This document shows positions 15,237 to 23,488 of a DNA stretch of 64,000 bases, piece by piece. Origin of the DNA: Roseicyclus sediminis (GTDB lineage: Bacteria; Pseudomonadota; Alphaproteobacteria; Rhodobacterales; Rhodobacteraceae); NCBI RefSeq assembly GCF_025515305.1, contig NZ_JAOPHT010000016.1, positions 1 to 64,000 on the forward strand. The letters run 5' to 3'. Each line of letters opens with the position of its first letter. The stretch's first letter is position 1. Below the pieces are notes generated by a model that saw only the letters and a program-made list of their open reading frames with translations, searched no databases and was not told the DNA's origin. The translations under genes and the position numbers were made by a program.

Positions 15237-16348
15237 CCGCGCCGCCCCGTGCGCTCATGCCGGATTACCTGCGCCTCTTCGCGCTGTTAGGTATCGTCGT
15301 CGTCAACGTCCAGTACATCGCGTTCTCGGCGCTCGGCAGCTTCGCCGACCCAAGTGGCGAGACGGCACTGGACGCCATCACCCTCTGGCTTGTGAACGGG
15401 CTGGCGCTGCTCAAGACCTACGGGCTCTTCTCCTTCATGTTCGGTGTCGGGCTGGGGTTCCTGATGCGCTCGACGGCTCGGCGCGGGCTGCCGTTCGGGC
15501 GCGTCTACCGCAACCGGATGATCGGGCTCCTGATCCTCGGTATCGCTCATGGCTGCCTGTTCTTCCCCGGCGATATCCTGACGATCTACGCCGTCACAGG
15601 ATCCATCCTCTACCTGTTCCGGGACTGGCCGGTGCGGCGCCTCGTGCGACTTGGCGCCGGGCTGCTGGTCGTGCAAGCCGTAATCGCCCCGCCACTTCTG
15701 CTCGTCGCGCCGGAGACGCCACCAGACATCGTCGCGATGGAGCGCGCGATCCTGACGGAGGGCGGGTTCTTGGAGGCCGTCCTGTTCCGCAGCATCGGCT
15801 TCGCGTTCGTCCTGCCGTCCTTCCTCGTGATCCAGGGCATCTCGGCGCTCGGCTGGTTCTGCCTCGGCCTTGCGGCGGTGAAATCCGGTATGATCGACGA
15901 CGCGGTGCACCCGCTCTGGCGGCGCGCCCGGCGCTGGTGTCTCGGGCCGGGGGTCGCGCTTGGACTCCTGGGGGCCGCGATCTGGCAATCGGGGCCGCCG
16001 GTGCCCGGGGTCGTCCTGACCATCGTCTCTGCACCGGTTGCGACGCTCGGATATCTCGGCCTGATCGCGGCAGTCTCACGCCCGCCGGGACCGCTCATGG
16101 CGCAGGCGCTGGCGGCCGGCGGGTCGAGCCTGAGCATATACCTCAGCCAGTCGATCGTCCTGTCGACGATCTTCTCGGGCTACGGGCTGGGGCTCTGGAG
16201 TGCGGTGGACCGGCTGACCGCCGTTCTCGTCGCGCTCGCCGTGACGGGGGGGCTCATCGGGCTGCTGCTCATCTGGCGGCGCTATTTCAGGCTCGGACCC
16301 ATGGAATGGGTCCTGCGACGGATCACGTATGCCGATCTCAGGACCTGA
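15233..16348 (+). CDS. DUF418 domain-containing membrane protein
   Basis: A 371-aa integral membrane protein with about eight to ten hydrophobic segments. It opens with PDYLRLFALLGIVVVNVQYI, the N-terminal signature of the acyltransferase-like DUF418 group, and ends with a conserved GPMEWVLRRITY motif typical of the DUF418 C-terminus. Function is undetermined. Its ATG overlaps the TetR stop, so the regulator and this gene are translationally coupled and probably answer to the same signal. Confidence 0.85.
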   Translation: MTAPPRALMPDYLRLFALLGIVVVNVQYIAFSALGSFADPSGETALDAITLWLVNGLALLKTYGLFSFMFGVGLGFLMRSTARRGLPFGRVYRNRMIGLLILGIAHGCLFFPGDILTIYAVTGSILYLFRDWPVRRLVRLGAGLLVVQAVIAPPLLLVAPETPPDIVAMERAILTEGGFLEAVLFRSIGFAFVLPSFLVIQGISALGWFCLGLAAVKSGMIDDAVHPLWRRARRWCLGPGVALGLLGAAIWQSGPPVPGVVLTIVSAPVATLGYLGLIAAVSRPPGPLMAQALAAGGSSLSIYLSQSIVLSTIFSGYGLGLWSAVDRLTAVLVALAVTGGLIGLLLIWRRYFRLGPMEWVLRRITYADLRT

Positions 16349-16806
16349 CGCCAGGTATTCGGCCGGCGAAGCCACCAAAGCGCCAATGAAAAATTACGTG
16401 ATATCATGCGCTTGAGGCGGAGAACTTTGAAGCCAGCTCGCGCCCCCTCCTTAGAACGGCTGCTTTCCGGTAGTGAGTCGTCAGCGGACGCACGTAGTTC
16501 GACGACTGATTTGTCCGCAACGCCGCCATCGACATCTGTCCGAACGGATGTCTGCATTGGTTGTTATTCCGCAAGCCCAGCGGAACTCAGCTTCCCGCCT
16601 TCCAGCGCGTCGAGACGAACTACGCGAACGGCCCGAACCGGACCTTCGCGTCAGGCGCAGCGGGTGATCGGTGTCAGCCCCAAGCAGACACAATACGCCG
16701 CGAGGAAGATGGATACAAAAGTTGATCGATAAGTGGCCAACTGCCGGGATGCAACCGACGAAGACAGTTTCGGACACGCGTCACACAAGCCAGCAATCGA
16801 TATATT
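16349..16806. other. Gene-poor interval between DUF418 and AIPR genes
   Basis: About 460 bases with no convincing gene. Short open frames exist on both strands but show no protein-like pattern, ribosome site or recognisable motif. The base composition drops toward the AIPR gene. A minor inverted repeat, ACATC and GATGT, is near 16535-16555. The stretch may hold remnants of lost genes and a boundary between transferred segments. Confidence 0.5.
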
Positions 16807-18522
16807 TCAGGTTGAAGCCACCACCGATGCAAAATCGGAACACTTTTCGGGTTGCCCGGTTGCAACGAGCATAGCGTCCAACTGTGCTTTTGTTTGGCTC
16901 AGAAAGTTGTCTTCTGAACTTAGCTTCTTGAAGAATGTATCTGGTTCAACGATGGCTGTAAGAAGGGGAAGCACCGCTTCTACTATTGGCAGCCATCTCG
17001 CTGAGAGATCGGTCAATACTGTGCCCTTGGCGGCGGCAGGTTTGAAGCTGACAGTCAGCGGATCACAATAAGTGCCGACAACGGTTTCAAGACTGTTCAC
17101 TATGGCAGAAACGAGGAACGGTTTAAAATTAAGATTCCTCAGAAGCGCCAATTGCTTGGCCTCGACCGAGATTAGGGCGCCTTCATTTGACTTCGCCTTT
17201 AACTCTAACCGTTTGTTGTCGATTGCGCGAGCGAGAGAGTAGACGAGTAAAATGTGCCTGGCTTTCTTGTTTTCGAACGCGCTCCGGTATAAGTGGTCTT
17301 GCACAAAAAGCTGAGCCTTGCCTCGAACCGCATCTGTAGGGCGGCCGTGAAATGCCAGCAGAGGCTGCAAAACTTGCTCAATTCCAATCTGGTCACCCTG
17401 GGCATTGAAGCCACGCTTGCGGTTGTAAGCGTACCCGAGCTCATCAAACTCGTCAGACAGTCGCTTCTGGTCAGCATCATTGCTGAAACGGTCCCATGTG
17501 GTGATGACATTTTGAGTGTTATTAAAGCGCACGATTTTATCGATAGTTGCTTGATCGGAGCATTCAATGACGCGACAAAGGAGCTTCACCTCATCTAGCG
17601 ATATTTTGGATTTATCGATTGAACCAATGGTTCCAGAAGTCTGCGCTCCATTAATGATGGAAATGCCCCGTAAATCCCTTTTGCCCTTCTTCTTTTCGCC
17701 TATGGAAATGGTCAGCACCGTGATGCCGTTGTTGTAAGCCCAAAAATCTTTAGGCTCATTTTCAGCAGTTTCACGGATTCCAGAGTTAACTCTTTTTCTA
17801 CCATCGGCACCGAGAAATCCACGGTAATTCGCGCTGTACAGCTTGTCGCCATATCTCTGGTATAGACTATGCAACCAGTTCGCTTCAACCGTGGCGACAC
17901 CAGCGCTCCAGTTATCTCCCTTTTGTGTGATCCCAATCGTCCAAGGGAAATCGATGTCATCAATCACTTCGATGTGAGAGTCTTGGGCTGAAAAAAGATG
18001 CTCAATCTTGGCCTTTCCGAGCTCATGTGAGCGAACCGTAAGCCTATCGTCCGCGAGTGTTGTGCGCAGGTGGCTTTCAACTGTTTGAAGCTCGCGAGTG
18101 ACGTTCACTGATTCCGGTAGGTTGTGGACGTACAGGAGGTCAATGGAATCAATTTCGCCTGCATCCATCGCCGTGCGGAAGCCTGTAATGATTTCCCGCA
18201 GTTTTTCCGGCACCGACGCCAGGTCGCCAGACAGGAGCCACGCACAAGCCGTATTGAGGTCTGAAGCTTTGTTGCTCGGGGCCTCGTCTTTCGGCTTCTT
18301 TGCCATATAGCCTTGGGCGAAAACCAGACGCTTTGAATTCGGATCGTGATAAATGAAGTCGATTTTCTTATCGTTTCCGCCTTCGGTAAGGCCTCCACTC
18401 GCCAACGAATCGACGTCAGGCTCTTCTATGAAGAGCGCGACCGCAAGACAAAGATACGCCTCATCGTACCCAATCTTGTCAATGAGAGATTGCCGGGTCT
18501 CTAGTGCGTCTGTGAAGCTCAT
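16807..18522 (-). CDS. AIPR family protein (abortive phage infection)
   Basis: A 571-aa protein of the AIPR family, linked to abortive infection and phage resistance. The family core is clear: SANYRGFLG (230-238), NSGIRETAENEPKDFWAYNN (246-265) running into GITVL, INGAQTSGTIG (290-300) and RFNNTQNVIT. The N-terminal part has KKIDFIYHDPNSKRLVFAQG (52-71), which resembles the core of a PD-(D/E)xK-type nuclease fold; that reading is tentative. The DNA is markedly richer in A and T than the flanking chromosome, a sign of recent acquisition. No obvious methyltransferase partner is beside it. It probably acts as a stand-alone defence gene. Confidence 0.85.
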   Translation of the reverse strand: MSFTDALETRQSLIDKIGYDEAYLCLAVALFIEEPDVDSLASGGLTEGGNDKKIDFIYHDPNSKRLVFAQGYMAKKPKDEAPSNKASDLNTACAWLLSGDLASVPEKLREIITGFRTAMDAGEIDSIDLLYVHNLPESVNVTRELQTVESHLRTTLADDRLTVRSHELGKAKIEHLFSAQDSHIEVIDDIDFPWTIGITQKGDNWSAGVATVEANWLHSLYQRYGDKLYSANYRGFLGADGRKRVNSGIRETAENEPKDFWAYNNGITVLTISIGEKKKGKRDLRGISIINGAQTSGTIGSIDKSKISLDEVKLLCRVIECSDQATIDKIVRFNNTQNVITTWDRFSNDADQKRLSDEFDELGYAYNRKRGFNAQGDQIGIEQVLQPLLAFHGRPTDAVRGKAQLFVQDHLYRSAFENKKARHILLVYSLARAIDNKRLELKAKSNEGALISVEAKQLALLRNLNFKPFLVSAIVNSLETVVGTYCDPLTVSFKPAAAKGTVLTDLSARWLPIVEAVLPLLTAIVEPDTFFKKLSSEDNFLSQTKAQLDAMLVATGQPEKCSDFASVVAST

Positions 18523-18561
18523 GGACGTTTGCTCTGCTTTTTTTCATGCTTCCACAAAGCA

Positions 18562-18807
18562 TCACAGCCAACTGCCCCGCTCGCAACCTTGTAGACGTTG
18601 CCATTCTCGGATCGGCGACAGACATACACAAGAGTTTTCGCAACTGGCGGAACCGGGCCGGTATTTGGTTTTTGCAAAGTCAGCTTCCTGCTCATCGCTG
18701 CCGTTCATCCACGCCGCAGCGAAGGTCGGCTCTCCGCCCTCCTTGTCGAATGTTGGCATATACCCTGCCGCAGCAACGGTGCGTTCGATCATGGTTCCAT
18801 TCGCCAC
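18562..18807 (-). CDS. Possible small gene or remnant upstream of AIPR
   Basis: An 81-aa open frame beginning GTG at 18807 (ATG available at 18792) on the same strand as the AIPR gene and ending 39 bases before it. Residues such as FDKEGGEPTFAAAWMNG look protein-like, but I recognise no family and the tail is cysteine-rich and odd. It could be a short partner of the AIPR gene, a remnant, or chance. The rest of the interval 18808-18995 shows nothing definite. Confidence 0.25.
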   Translation of the reverse strand: MANGTMIERTVAAAGYMPTFDKEGGEPTFAAAWMNGSDEQEADFAKTKYRPGSASCENSCVCLSPIREWQRLQGCERGSWL

Positions 18808-18995
18808 GTGCGACCCAAATCGAAGTGTTCAGGTCGTCGCAGAAGAAAATCTACGCCTACCAACATCTTATCGAGCTATTCACCAAAACTGCGCAGTCAT
18901 CAGGTCCGGAGAGCATCGGCTCTGAGAGACGGTTTCTGGGCCTCTCGTCGCGTGGGCCAGTGCTCAGCCCCTCCCGTATAACCCTCGAAAACAAC

Positions 18996-19019
18996 GGAAA
19001 AATCCGGCCGCAGCCGGAT
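18996..19019 (-). terminator. Intrinsic terminator of tRNA-Ser
   Basis: On the minus strand a stem ATCCGGC / GCCGGAT (19013-19019 with 19002-19008) is followed at once by a run of T. It lies about 26 bases past the tRNA 3' end and is oriented to end its transcript. Confidence 0.8.
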
Positions 19020-19045
19020 CGGGAGAACGCTTTCGCGGGGGCAAG

Positions 19046-19135
19046 TGGCGGAGAGACAGGGATTCGAACCCTGGAGACGGTTTCCCGCCTACACGCGTTC
19101 CAGGCGTGCGCCTTCGACCACTCGGCCACCTCTCC
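19046..19135 (-). tRNA. tRNA-Ser (GGA)
   Basis: Read on the minus strand it starts GGAGAGGTGGCCGAGTGG and ends with TCTCTCC, then GCCA, so the CCA end is encoded. The acceptor stem pairs GGAGAGG with TCTCTCC. The anticodon stem CACGC/GCGTG closes the loop CTGGAAC with anticodon GGA. A long variable arm and GGTTCGAATCC T-loop are present, as expected for a class II serine tRNA. Confidence 0.97.
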
Positions 19136-19234
19136 GGCGAGTGATCCGATAGCGCAGCGCGGGGCGCGGACGCAAGGGGCAAGTCTGCCGCGAAACGACG
19201 ACTGTGCCGCGTGAACCGCGGCAGGCCGGTGCGC

Positions 19235-19951
19235 TCAGGCGAACTCGATCGTCACGCGGCGGTTCTGACGGCCCTTTTTCTCGATTTTCCCGATCTTCAG
19301 CTTGCCGATCTCGCCGGTCCGCGCCACGTGCGTGCCGCCGCAGGGCTGCAGGTCGACCGGCGCGTCCTCGGACCCGATCCTGACGAGGCGGACCCGCCCT
19401 GCCCCGCGCGGCGGCTGAACGGACAATGTCTTGACGAGACCCGGGTTGGCGTCGAGTTCGGCCTCGTCGATCCAAGTCTCCGAAACCGGAAGATCGCGGG
19501 TCACGAGCGCGTTCAATTGCCCCTCGAGGATCGCCTTCTCGTTCGGCGCCTCGGGCATGTCGAAGTCGAGCCGCCCCTTGGTCGCGCCGACCGCACCGCC
19601 CGTCACCGGGAGCGGGATGACCACCGACAGCAGGTGCAGCGCGGTATGGATGCGCATGTGCCCGTATCTGCGGTCCCAGTCGAGGCGCTGATCCACGGCT
19701 GCGCCGACCGGCGGCAGGGCGCCGGCCTCCGCCGGGATCAGGACGATGGCGCCATCGTCGGATTTCACGGCCGTGGCGATGGCGATGCGCCCGCCCGACC
19801 AGTCGAGCGTGCCGGAATCGCCGGGCTGGCCACCACCACGGGCATAGAAGATCGTCTGGTCGAGCACGATACCGCCCTCGTCGGTCAGGGCCAGCACGCG
19901 GCCGGAGGCGGACTTGCGGTAGGGTTCGCGCATGTAGAGGGCTTCGGTCAT
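19235..19951 (-). CDS. Alanyl-tRNA editing protein (AlaX type)
   Basis: A 238-aa free-standing editing domain that hydrolyses mischarged Ser- or Gly-tRNA(Ala). The zinc-binding motifs of the family are visible: HTALHLL (HxxxH) in the middle and PCGGTHVAR near the C-terminus. An AlaRS-like N-terminal segment, QTIFYARGGGQPGDSG, is also present. The start ATG at 19951 overlaps the stop of the mechanosensitive channel gene by four bases, and the longer frame to 20095 reads through that gene. It is the last member of the leftward trgA-trgB-cysK-mscS-alaX run. Confidence 0.9.
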   Translation of the reverse strand: MTEALYMREPYRKSASGRVLALTDEGGIVLDQTIFYARGGGQPGDSGTLDWSGGRIAIATAVKSDDGAIVLIPAEAGALPPVGAAVDQRLDWDRRYGHMRIHTALHLLSVVIPLPVTGGAVGATKGRLDFDMPEAPNEKAILEGQLNALVTRDLPVSETWIDEAELDANPGLVKTLSVQPPRGAGRVRLVRIGSEDAPVDLQPCGGTHVARTGEIGKLKIGKIEKKGRQNRRVTIEFA

Positions 19952-22407
19952 CTCTGTGTCTCTCCGGGCATGTCCGGCGCTGTGTCGCCCGATGGGGCCT
20001 CGGGCGCCTCGCTGTCGGTGTCGGCCTTCGCGCCGTTTCCGGGACCGCCGGCCGGGCCGCGCCCGGCGAACAGGGTCTCTGGGTTCCTCAGCCACACGTC
20101 GCGTTGTGCAAAGGGGATCTCGATCCCCTCCTCGGCGAAGCGCTCGGCGATCCTGTGATTGATCTCGGTCTTGACCGCCAGCATCTGGTTCACGTCCCGC
20201 AAGATGCAGCGGATGCGGAAATCGAGGCTGTCGGCGCCGAAGCCGAGGAAGTCGACGCCCGGTTCCGGATAGGCGGCGACAACGGGATGCTCGCGCGCGA
20301 TCTCCAGCAAGATATCCTGCACGCGGCGGGTATCGGTGCCGTAGGCCACGCCGACGGTCAGGACCGCGCGGCCGATCGTGTTGCCGCGTGTCCAGTTGGT
20401 CACCGTCCCCGAGATGAGATCGGCGTTGGGCACGATCACGTCCGTCCGGTCGAAGGTCTCGATCCGGGTCGAGCGCACGGAGATGTCCTTGACGATCCCC
20501 ATCGTGCCGTTGACCTCGATCCAGTCGCCCTCGGAAATCGGCCGCTCGATCAGCAGGATGATGCCCGAAACGAAGTTGTTGACGACGTTCTGAAGGCCGA
20601 AGCCGATCCCGACCGAGAGCGCCCCGAGAACGACGCCCAGCGCGGTCAGGTCGATCCCTCCCGCGGTGATGGCGATGACGGCGGCAAGTCCGATGCCGAC
20701 ATAGCCCACGCCGGAGGTGACGGCGGTCCGCGCGCCGGCATCGAGGCGGGTGCGCGGCAGCACGGTCGACTTCAAGGCGCCCTGCAGCAGGCGCGTTACC
20801 AGAAGGCCGATGCCGAAGACGATCGCCACGGCGAAGACGTTGCCGGGCGTGATCCGCGCGCCCCCAAGTGCGATGCCCTCCCAGAACCGGCTGTAGATGT
20901 CGCCCAGCTGTTCGGGTCGCATGCCCCAGATCAGCGCGAAGAGCGGCAGCGCGAGAAATCCGAGCAGGAAGTTCACGAGGACGGGAATCAGCGCCGCGGC
21001 AGCCTCCTCTTGCGTCCTGCGGGCCGCCAGGGCGTAAAGGTCCCGCACCACCGGCTGCAGCGCGAGCAGAACCCCCGCGAGTCCGAGGCTCTGCGCGACG
21101 GGCACCATCAGCGCCTCGGTGGCGTTGACGTATCCCACCAACGCGAGAAGCGGCCCGAGGATCGCAACGACGATCAGGGCATTGGCCGAGACGTTCAGGG
21201 CGCGGACCGAGAACGCCCCGCCATCGGCCTCGGTGACTGCGACCGCGTCGGCCCGCAACAGCCGTGCCGCGCGCCAGAACAGGTAGGCCAGCAGGATATA
21301 GGCGGGCAGCTGGATCACCCCGGCGGCGGCCGGCGGAACCTGGTCGAAGGCCGCGACGGTTTGCGCCACCAGACCAAGGCCGACGGCGGCCCCGATGAAA
21401 CTGGTGACCCGCTTGGCGGCGGTGGCGCGGTCCTCGTCGCGGACCAGAACGGCGAACACGGGATCGCTGCTTTGCCGGAACAGGCGCCGCGCAAGCCAGA
21501 GGGTGATGTAGACCGTGCCGGCGAACCCGGCGAAGGCCTGCAGGAGCTCGGAGCCGAGCGGCCCGACCATGCCCGTCGTCAGGAGCGCCGTCAGCAGGAG
21601 GATCACGCCGATCAGCGGCACCGCCACCTGGAGCAGCGACACCATGAACGCGAGGGCGATGCGCCCCCGCGAGTGGCTCCGCCGCTGGAGCCGTTCGGTC
21701 AGGCGCTTGGTCCAGCGCCGGCCACGCAGGAGGGCGAGAAGGCCCAGCGCCGCCAGCGCGAGAATTCCCGGCGCGCCGTCGGTCAGCGCCCCCTGCCGGG
21801 TCGGATCGCCAAGGCGCAGCCGCGTCTCGCGCTCCACCGCCACGGCCACGTCACGCAGGGCCGTAAGCGCGACCGGCCAGTTCACCGGGTTGGCGGGGCT
21901 CGGATCCAGCTGCAGAAGTTGCTGTTGCTGCCGCTCGCGGAGCAGGAGGTCGATCTCGTTGATGAGGCCGTTGGCACGGTTCAGGGCCGCGGTCGCGTTG
22001 ACCTGGGGCGTGCGCGCACGGGCAAGCTGTTCGTCCAGACTGGACCGGCGGTCCGCGATTGCGGCGGGTTCTGGCGACCCGTCGGCCGGCAGCGGGCCGA
22101 GCGCCTCGATCTGCGCCTCGATCGTGTCGATCCGGGCGGCGTTGGCGGTTTCCGCCGACACGAACCGCGCCCTCCAGTCGACGAGGGTCTGCCGCAGGTT
22201 GGTGAAGAACGCGCTCGAGGCCGTGCCGGACTCCAGCAGGTTCTCGATCCGCGTGGCCTCCGTCTCCCAGCTGTCGTAGTCGATGCCCTCGGGTCCGGTC
22301 GCCTGGGCGGTGGAGGGCTCCTGGGCCAAGGCGTGCGGCGCGAGGCCCGGGACCAGCGCGAACGCGAGCCCCAGGAGAAGCAGGACGGCGGCGAGACGGC
22401 GCTTCAT
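19948..22407 (-). CDS. Mechanosensitive ion channel (MscS family, DUF3772)
   Basis: An 819-aa inner-membrane channel. A signal peptide (LLLLGLAFALVPGLAPHALA) is followed by a periplasmic coiled region of about 190 residues of the DUF3772 type (EIDLLLRERQQQQLLQL). Around ten membrane segments come next, then the MscS pore and beta domain: GALSVGIGFGLQNVVNNFVS and ISEGDWIEVNGTMGIVKDIS. The last 40 residues are Pro/Gly/Asp-rich and probably disordered. It should release solutes under osmotic downshock. It overlaps cysK by four bases upstream and alaX by four bases downstream, so it is part of the same message. Confidence 0.92.
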   Translation of the reverse strand: MKRRLAAVLLLLGLAFALVPGLAPHALAQEPSTAQATGPEGIDYDSWETEATRIENLLESGTASSAFFTNLRQTLVDWRARFVSAETANAARIDTIEAQIEALGPLPADGSPEPAAIADRRSSLDEQLARARTPQVNATAALNRANGLINEIDLLLRERQQQQLLQLDPSPANPVNWPVALTALRDVAVAVERETRLRLGDPTRQGALTDGAPGILALAALGLLALLRGRRWTKRLTERLQRRSHSRGRIALAFMVSLLQVAVPLIGVILLLTALLTTGMVGPLGSELLQAFAGFAGTVYITLWLARRLFRQSSDPVFAVLVRDEDRATAAKRVTSFIGAAVGLGLVAQTVAAFDQVPPAAAGVIQLPAYILLAYLFWRAARLLRADAVAVTEADGGAFSVRALNVSANALIVVAILGPLLALVGYVNATEALMVPVAQSLGLAGVLLALQPVVRDLYALAARRTQEEAAAALIPVLVNFLLGFLALPLFALIWGMRPEQLGDIYSRFWEGIALGGARITPGNVFAVAIVFGIGLLVTRLLQGALKSTVLPRTRLDAGARTAVTSGVGYVGIGLAAVIAITAGGIDLTALGVVLGALSVGIGFGLQNVVNNFVSGIILLIERPISEGDWIEVNGTMGIVKDISVRSTRIETFDRTDVIVPNADLISGTVTNWTRGNTIGRAVLTVGVAYGTDTRRVQDILLEIAREHPVVAAYPEPGVDFLGFGADSLDFRIRCILRDVNQMLAVKTEINHRIAERFAEEGIEIPFAQRDVWLRNPETLFAGRGPAGGPGNGAKADTDSEAPEAPSGDTAPDMPGETQR

Positions 22408-23429
22408 GCCTCGAAGACGTCCGGCAGGTCCCTCGGCGCACGGTTGAGCCATGTCGGCACCGGCAAACCCTTCTCCTTCAGGAAGACGGGATTGAACAGC
22501 TTCGACTGATAGCGCGTGCCGTAGTCGCACAGGATCGTCACGATGGTGTGGCCCGGCCCCATCTCGCGCGCCATGCGCACGGCACCGGCCACGTTCACAC
22601 CCGAGGATCCGCCAAGACACAGGCCTTCTTCTGCAAGAAGATCGAAGACGATCGGCAGCGCCTCGGTGTCGGGGATCTTGTAGCAGGCATCGGGCGTGAA
22701 CCCTTCGAGGTTCGCGGTGATCCGCCCCTGCCCGATCCCCTCGGTGATCGAGTTTCCGCCCGCATCGAGGCCCGTATAGAGCTTGTAGAGCCCCGAGCCC
22801 TCGGGATCGGACAGCGCGACCTTCACGCCCCTGGGCTGCAGGACCTGCGCCACCCCGGCCAGCGTCCCGCCCGAGCCCACCGCACAGGTAAAGCCGTGGA
22901 CGGCGCCGCCGGTCTGGTCCCAGATCTCGGGGCCGGTCGTCTCGACATGGGCCTGCCTGTTGGCCACGTTGTCGAACTGGTTGGCCCAGATCGCGCCGTT
23001 GGGCTCGGACTGCGCCAGGCGCTCGGCGAGGCGACCCGAATAGCGGACGTAGTTGTCGGGGTTCGAATAGGGAACCGCCGGAACCTCGACCAGCTCCGCG
23101 CCCGCGAGGCGCAGCATGTCCTTCTTTTCCTGACTCTGGGTCTCGGGGATCACGATCACGGTGCGATAGCCCATGGAGGCCCCCACCAGCGACAGGCCGA
23201 TGCCGGTATTGCCGGCCGTCCCCTCGACGATGGTGCCGCCCGGGCGGAGCTGCCCCTTCGCCACGGCATCGCGGATGATGAACAGCGCGGCGCGGTCCTT
23301 GACCGACTGGCCGGGATTCATGAACTCCGCCTTGCCGAGGATCTCGCACCCGGTCATGTCGCTGACCTTGTTGAGACGGATCAGCGGCGTGTGTCCGACG
23401 GCGGCGGCAAGGTCTTGGTGAATGGTCAT
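22404..23429 (-). CDS. cysK: Cysteine synthase A
   Basis: A 341-aa PLP enzyme that makes cysteine from O-acetylserine and sulfide. The PLP lysine is K44 in NPGQSVKDRA; the substrate loop is EGTAGNTGIGLS; the phosphate-binding glycine run is AVGSGGTLAG. Length and motifs agree with CysK. The gene follows trgB by 59 bases in the trgA-trgB-cysK order known from Rhodobacter sphaeroides, where the cluster gives tellurite resistance. Its stop overlaps the start of the mechanosensitive channel gene. Confidence 0.95.
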   Translation of the reverse strand: MTIHQDLAAAVGHTPLIRLNKVSDMTGCEILGKAEFMNPGQSVKDRAALFIIRDAVAKGQLRPGGTIVEGTAGNTGIGLSLVGASMGYRTVIVIPETQSQEKKDMLRLAGAELVEVPAVPYSNPDNYVRYSGRLAERLAQSEPNGAIWANQFDNVANRQAHVETTGPEIWDQTGGAVHGFTCAVGSGGTLAGVAQVLQPRGVKVALSDPEGSGLYKLYTGLDAGGNSITEGIGQGRITANLEGFTPDACYKIPDTEALPIVFDLLAEEGLCLGGSSGVNVAGAVRMAREMGPGHTIVTILCDYGTRYQSKLFNPVFLKEKGLPVPTWLNRAPRDLPDVFEA

Positions 23430-23488
23430 CCTGCGCCCTTCTTGCGGGGGTTGCGGGCCTCAAGGGATAGGGGTCAACGCGGGCAAAC

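Noticed and set aside
19046-19135. tRNA-Ser 3' end as attachment site of the island on its left
   Set aside because: The tRNA's own intrinsic terminator lies intact 26 bases beyond its 3' end, so host sequence seems to continue there. No second copy of the tRNA end was noticed, and the recombinases seen are serine types, not tyrosine integrases that favour tRNA genes.
18546-19214. A 222-aa plus-strand frame spanning the tRNA
   Set aside because: It contains the antisense of tRNA-Ser (its GGETGIRTLE segment is a familiar artefact of tRNA translation).
20104-22509. An 801-aa plus-strand open frame
   Set aside because: It is the antisense of the mechanosensitive channel gene, rich in Arg, Gly, Asp and Gln with no motif. 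In GC-rich DNA long antisense frames are common.
19948-23463. An 1171-aa protein covering cysK and the channel
   Set aside because: The upstream third is the wrong frame of cysK. The channel gene starts at 22407 with a signal peptide.
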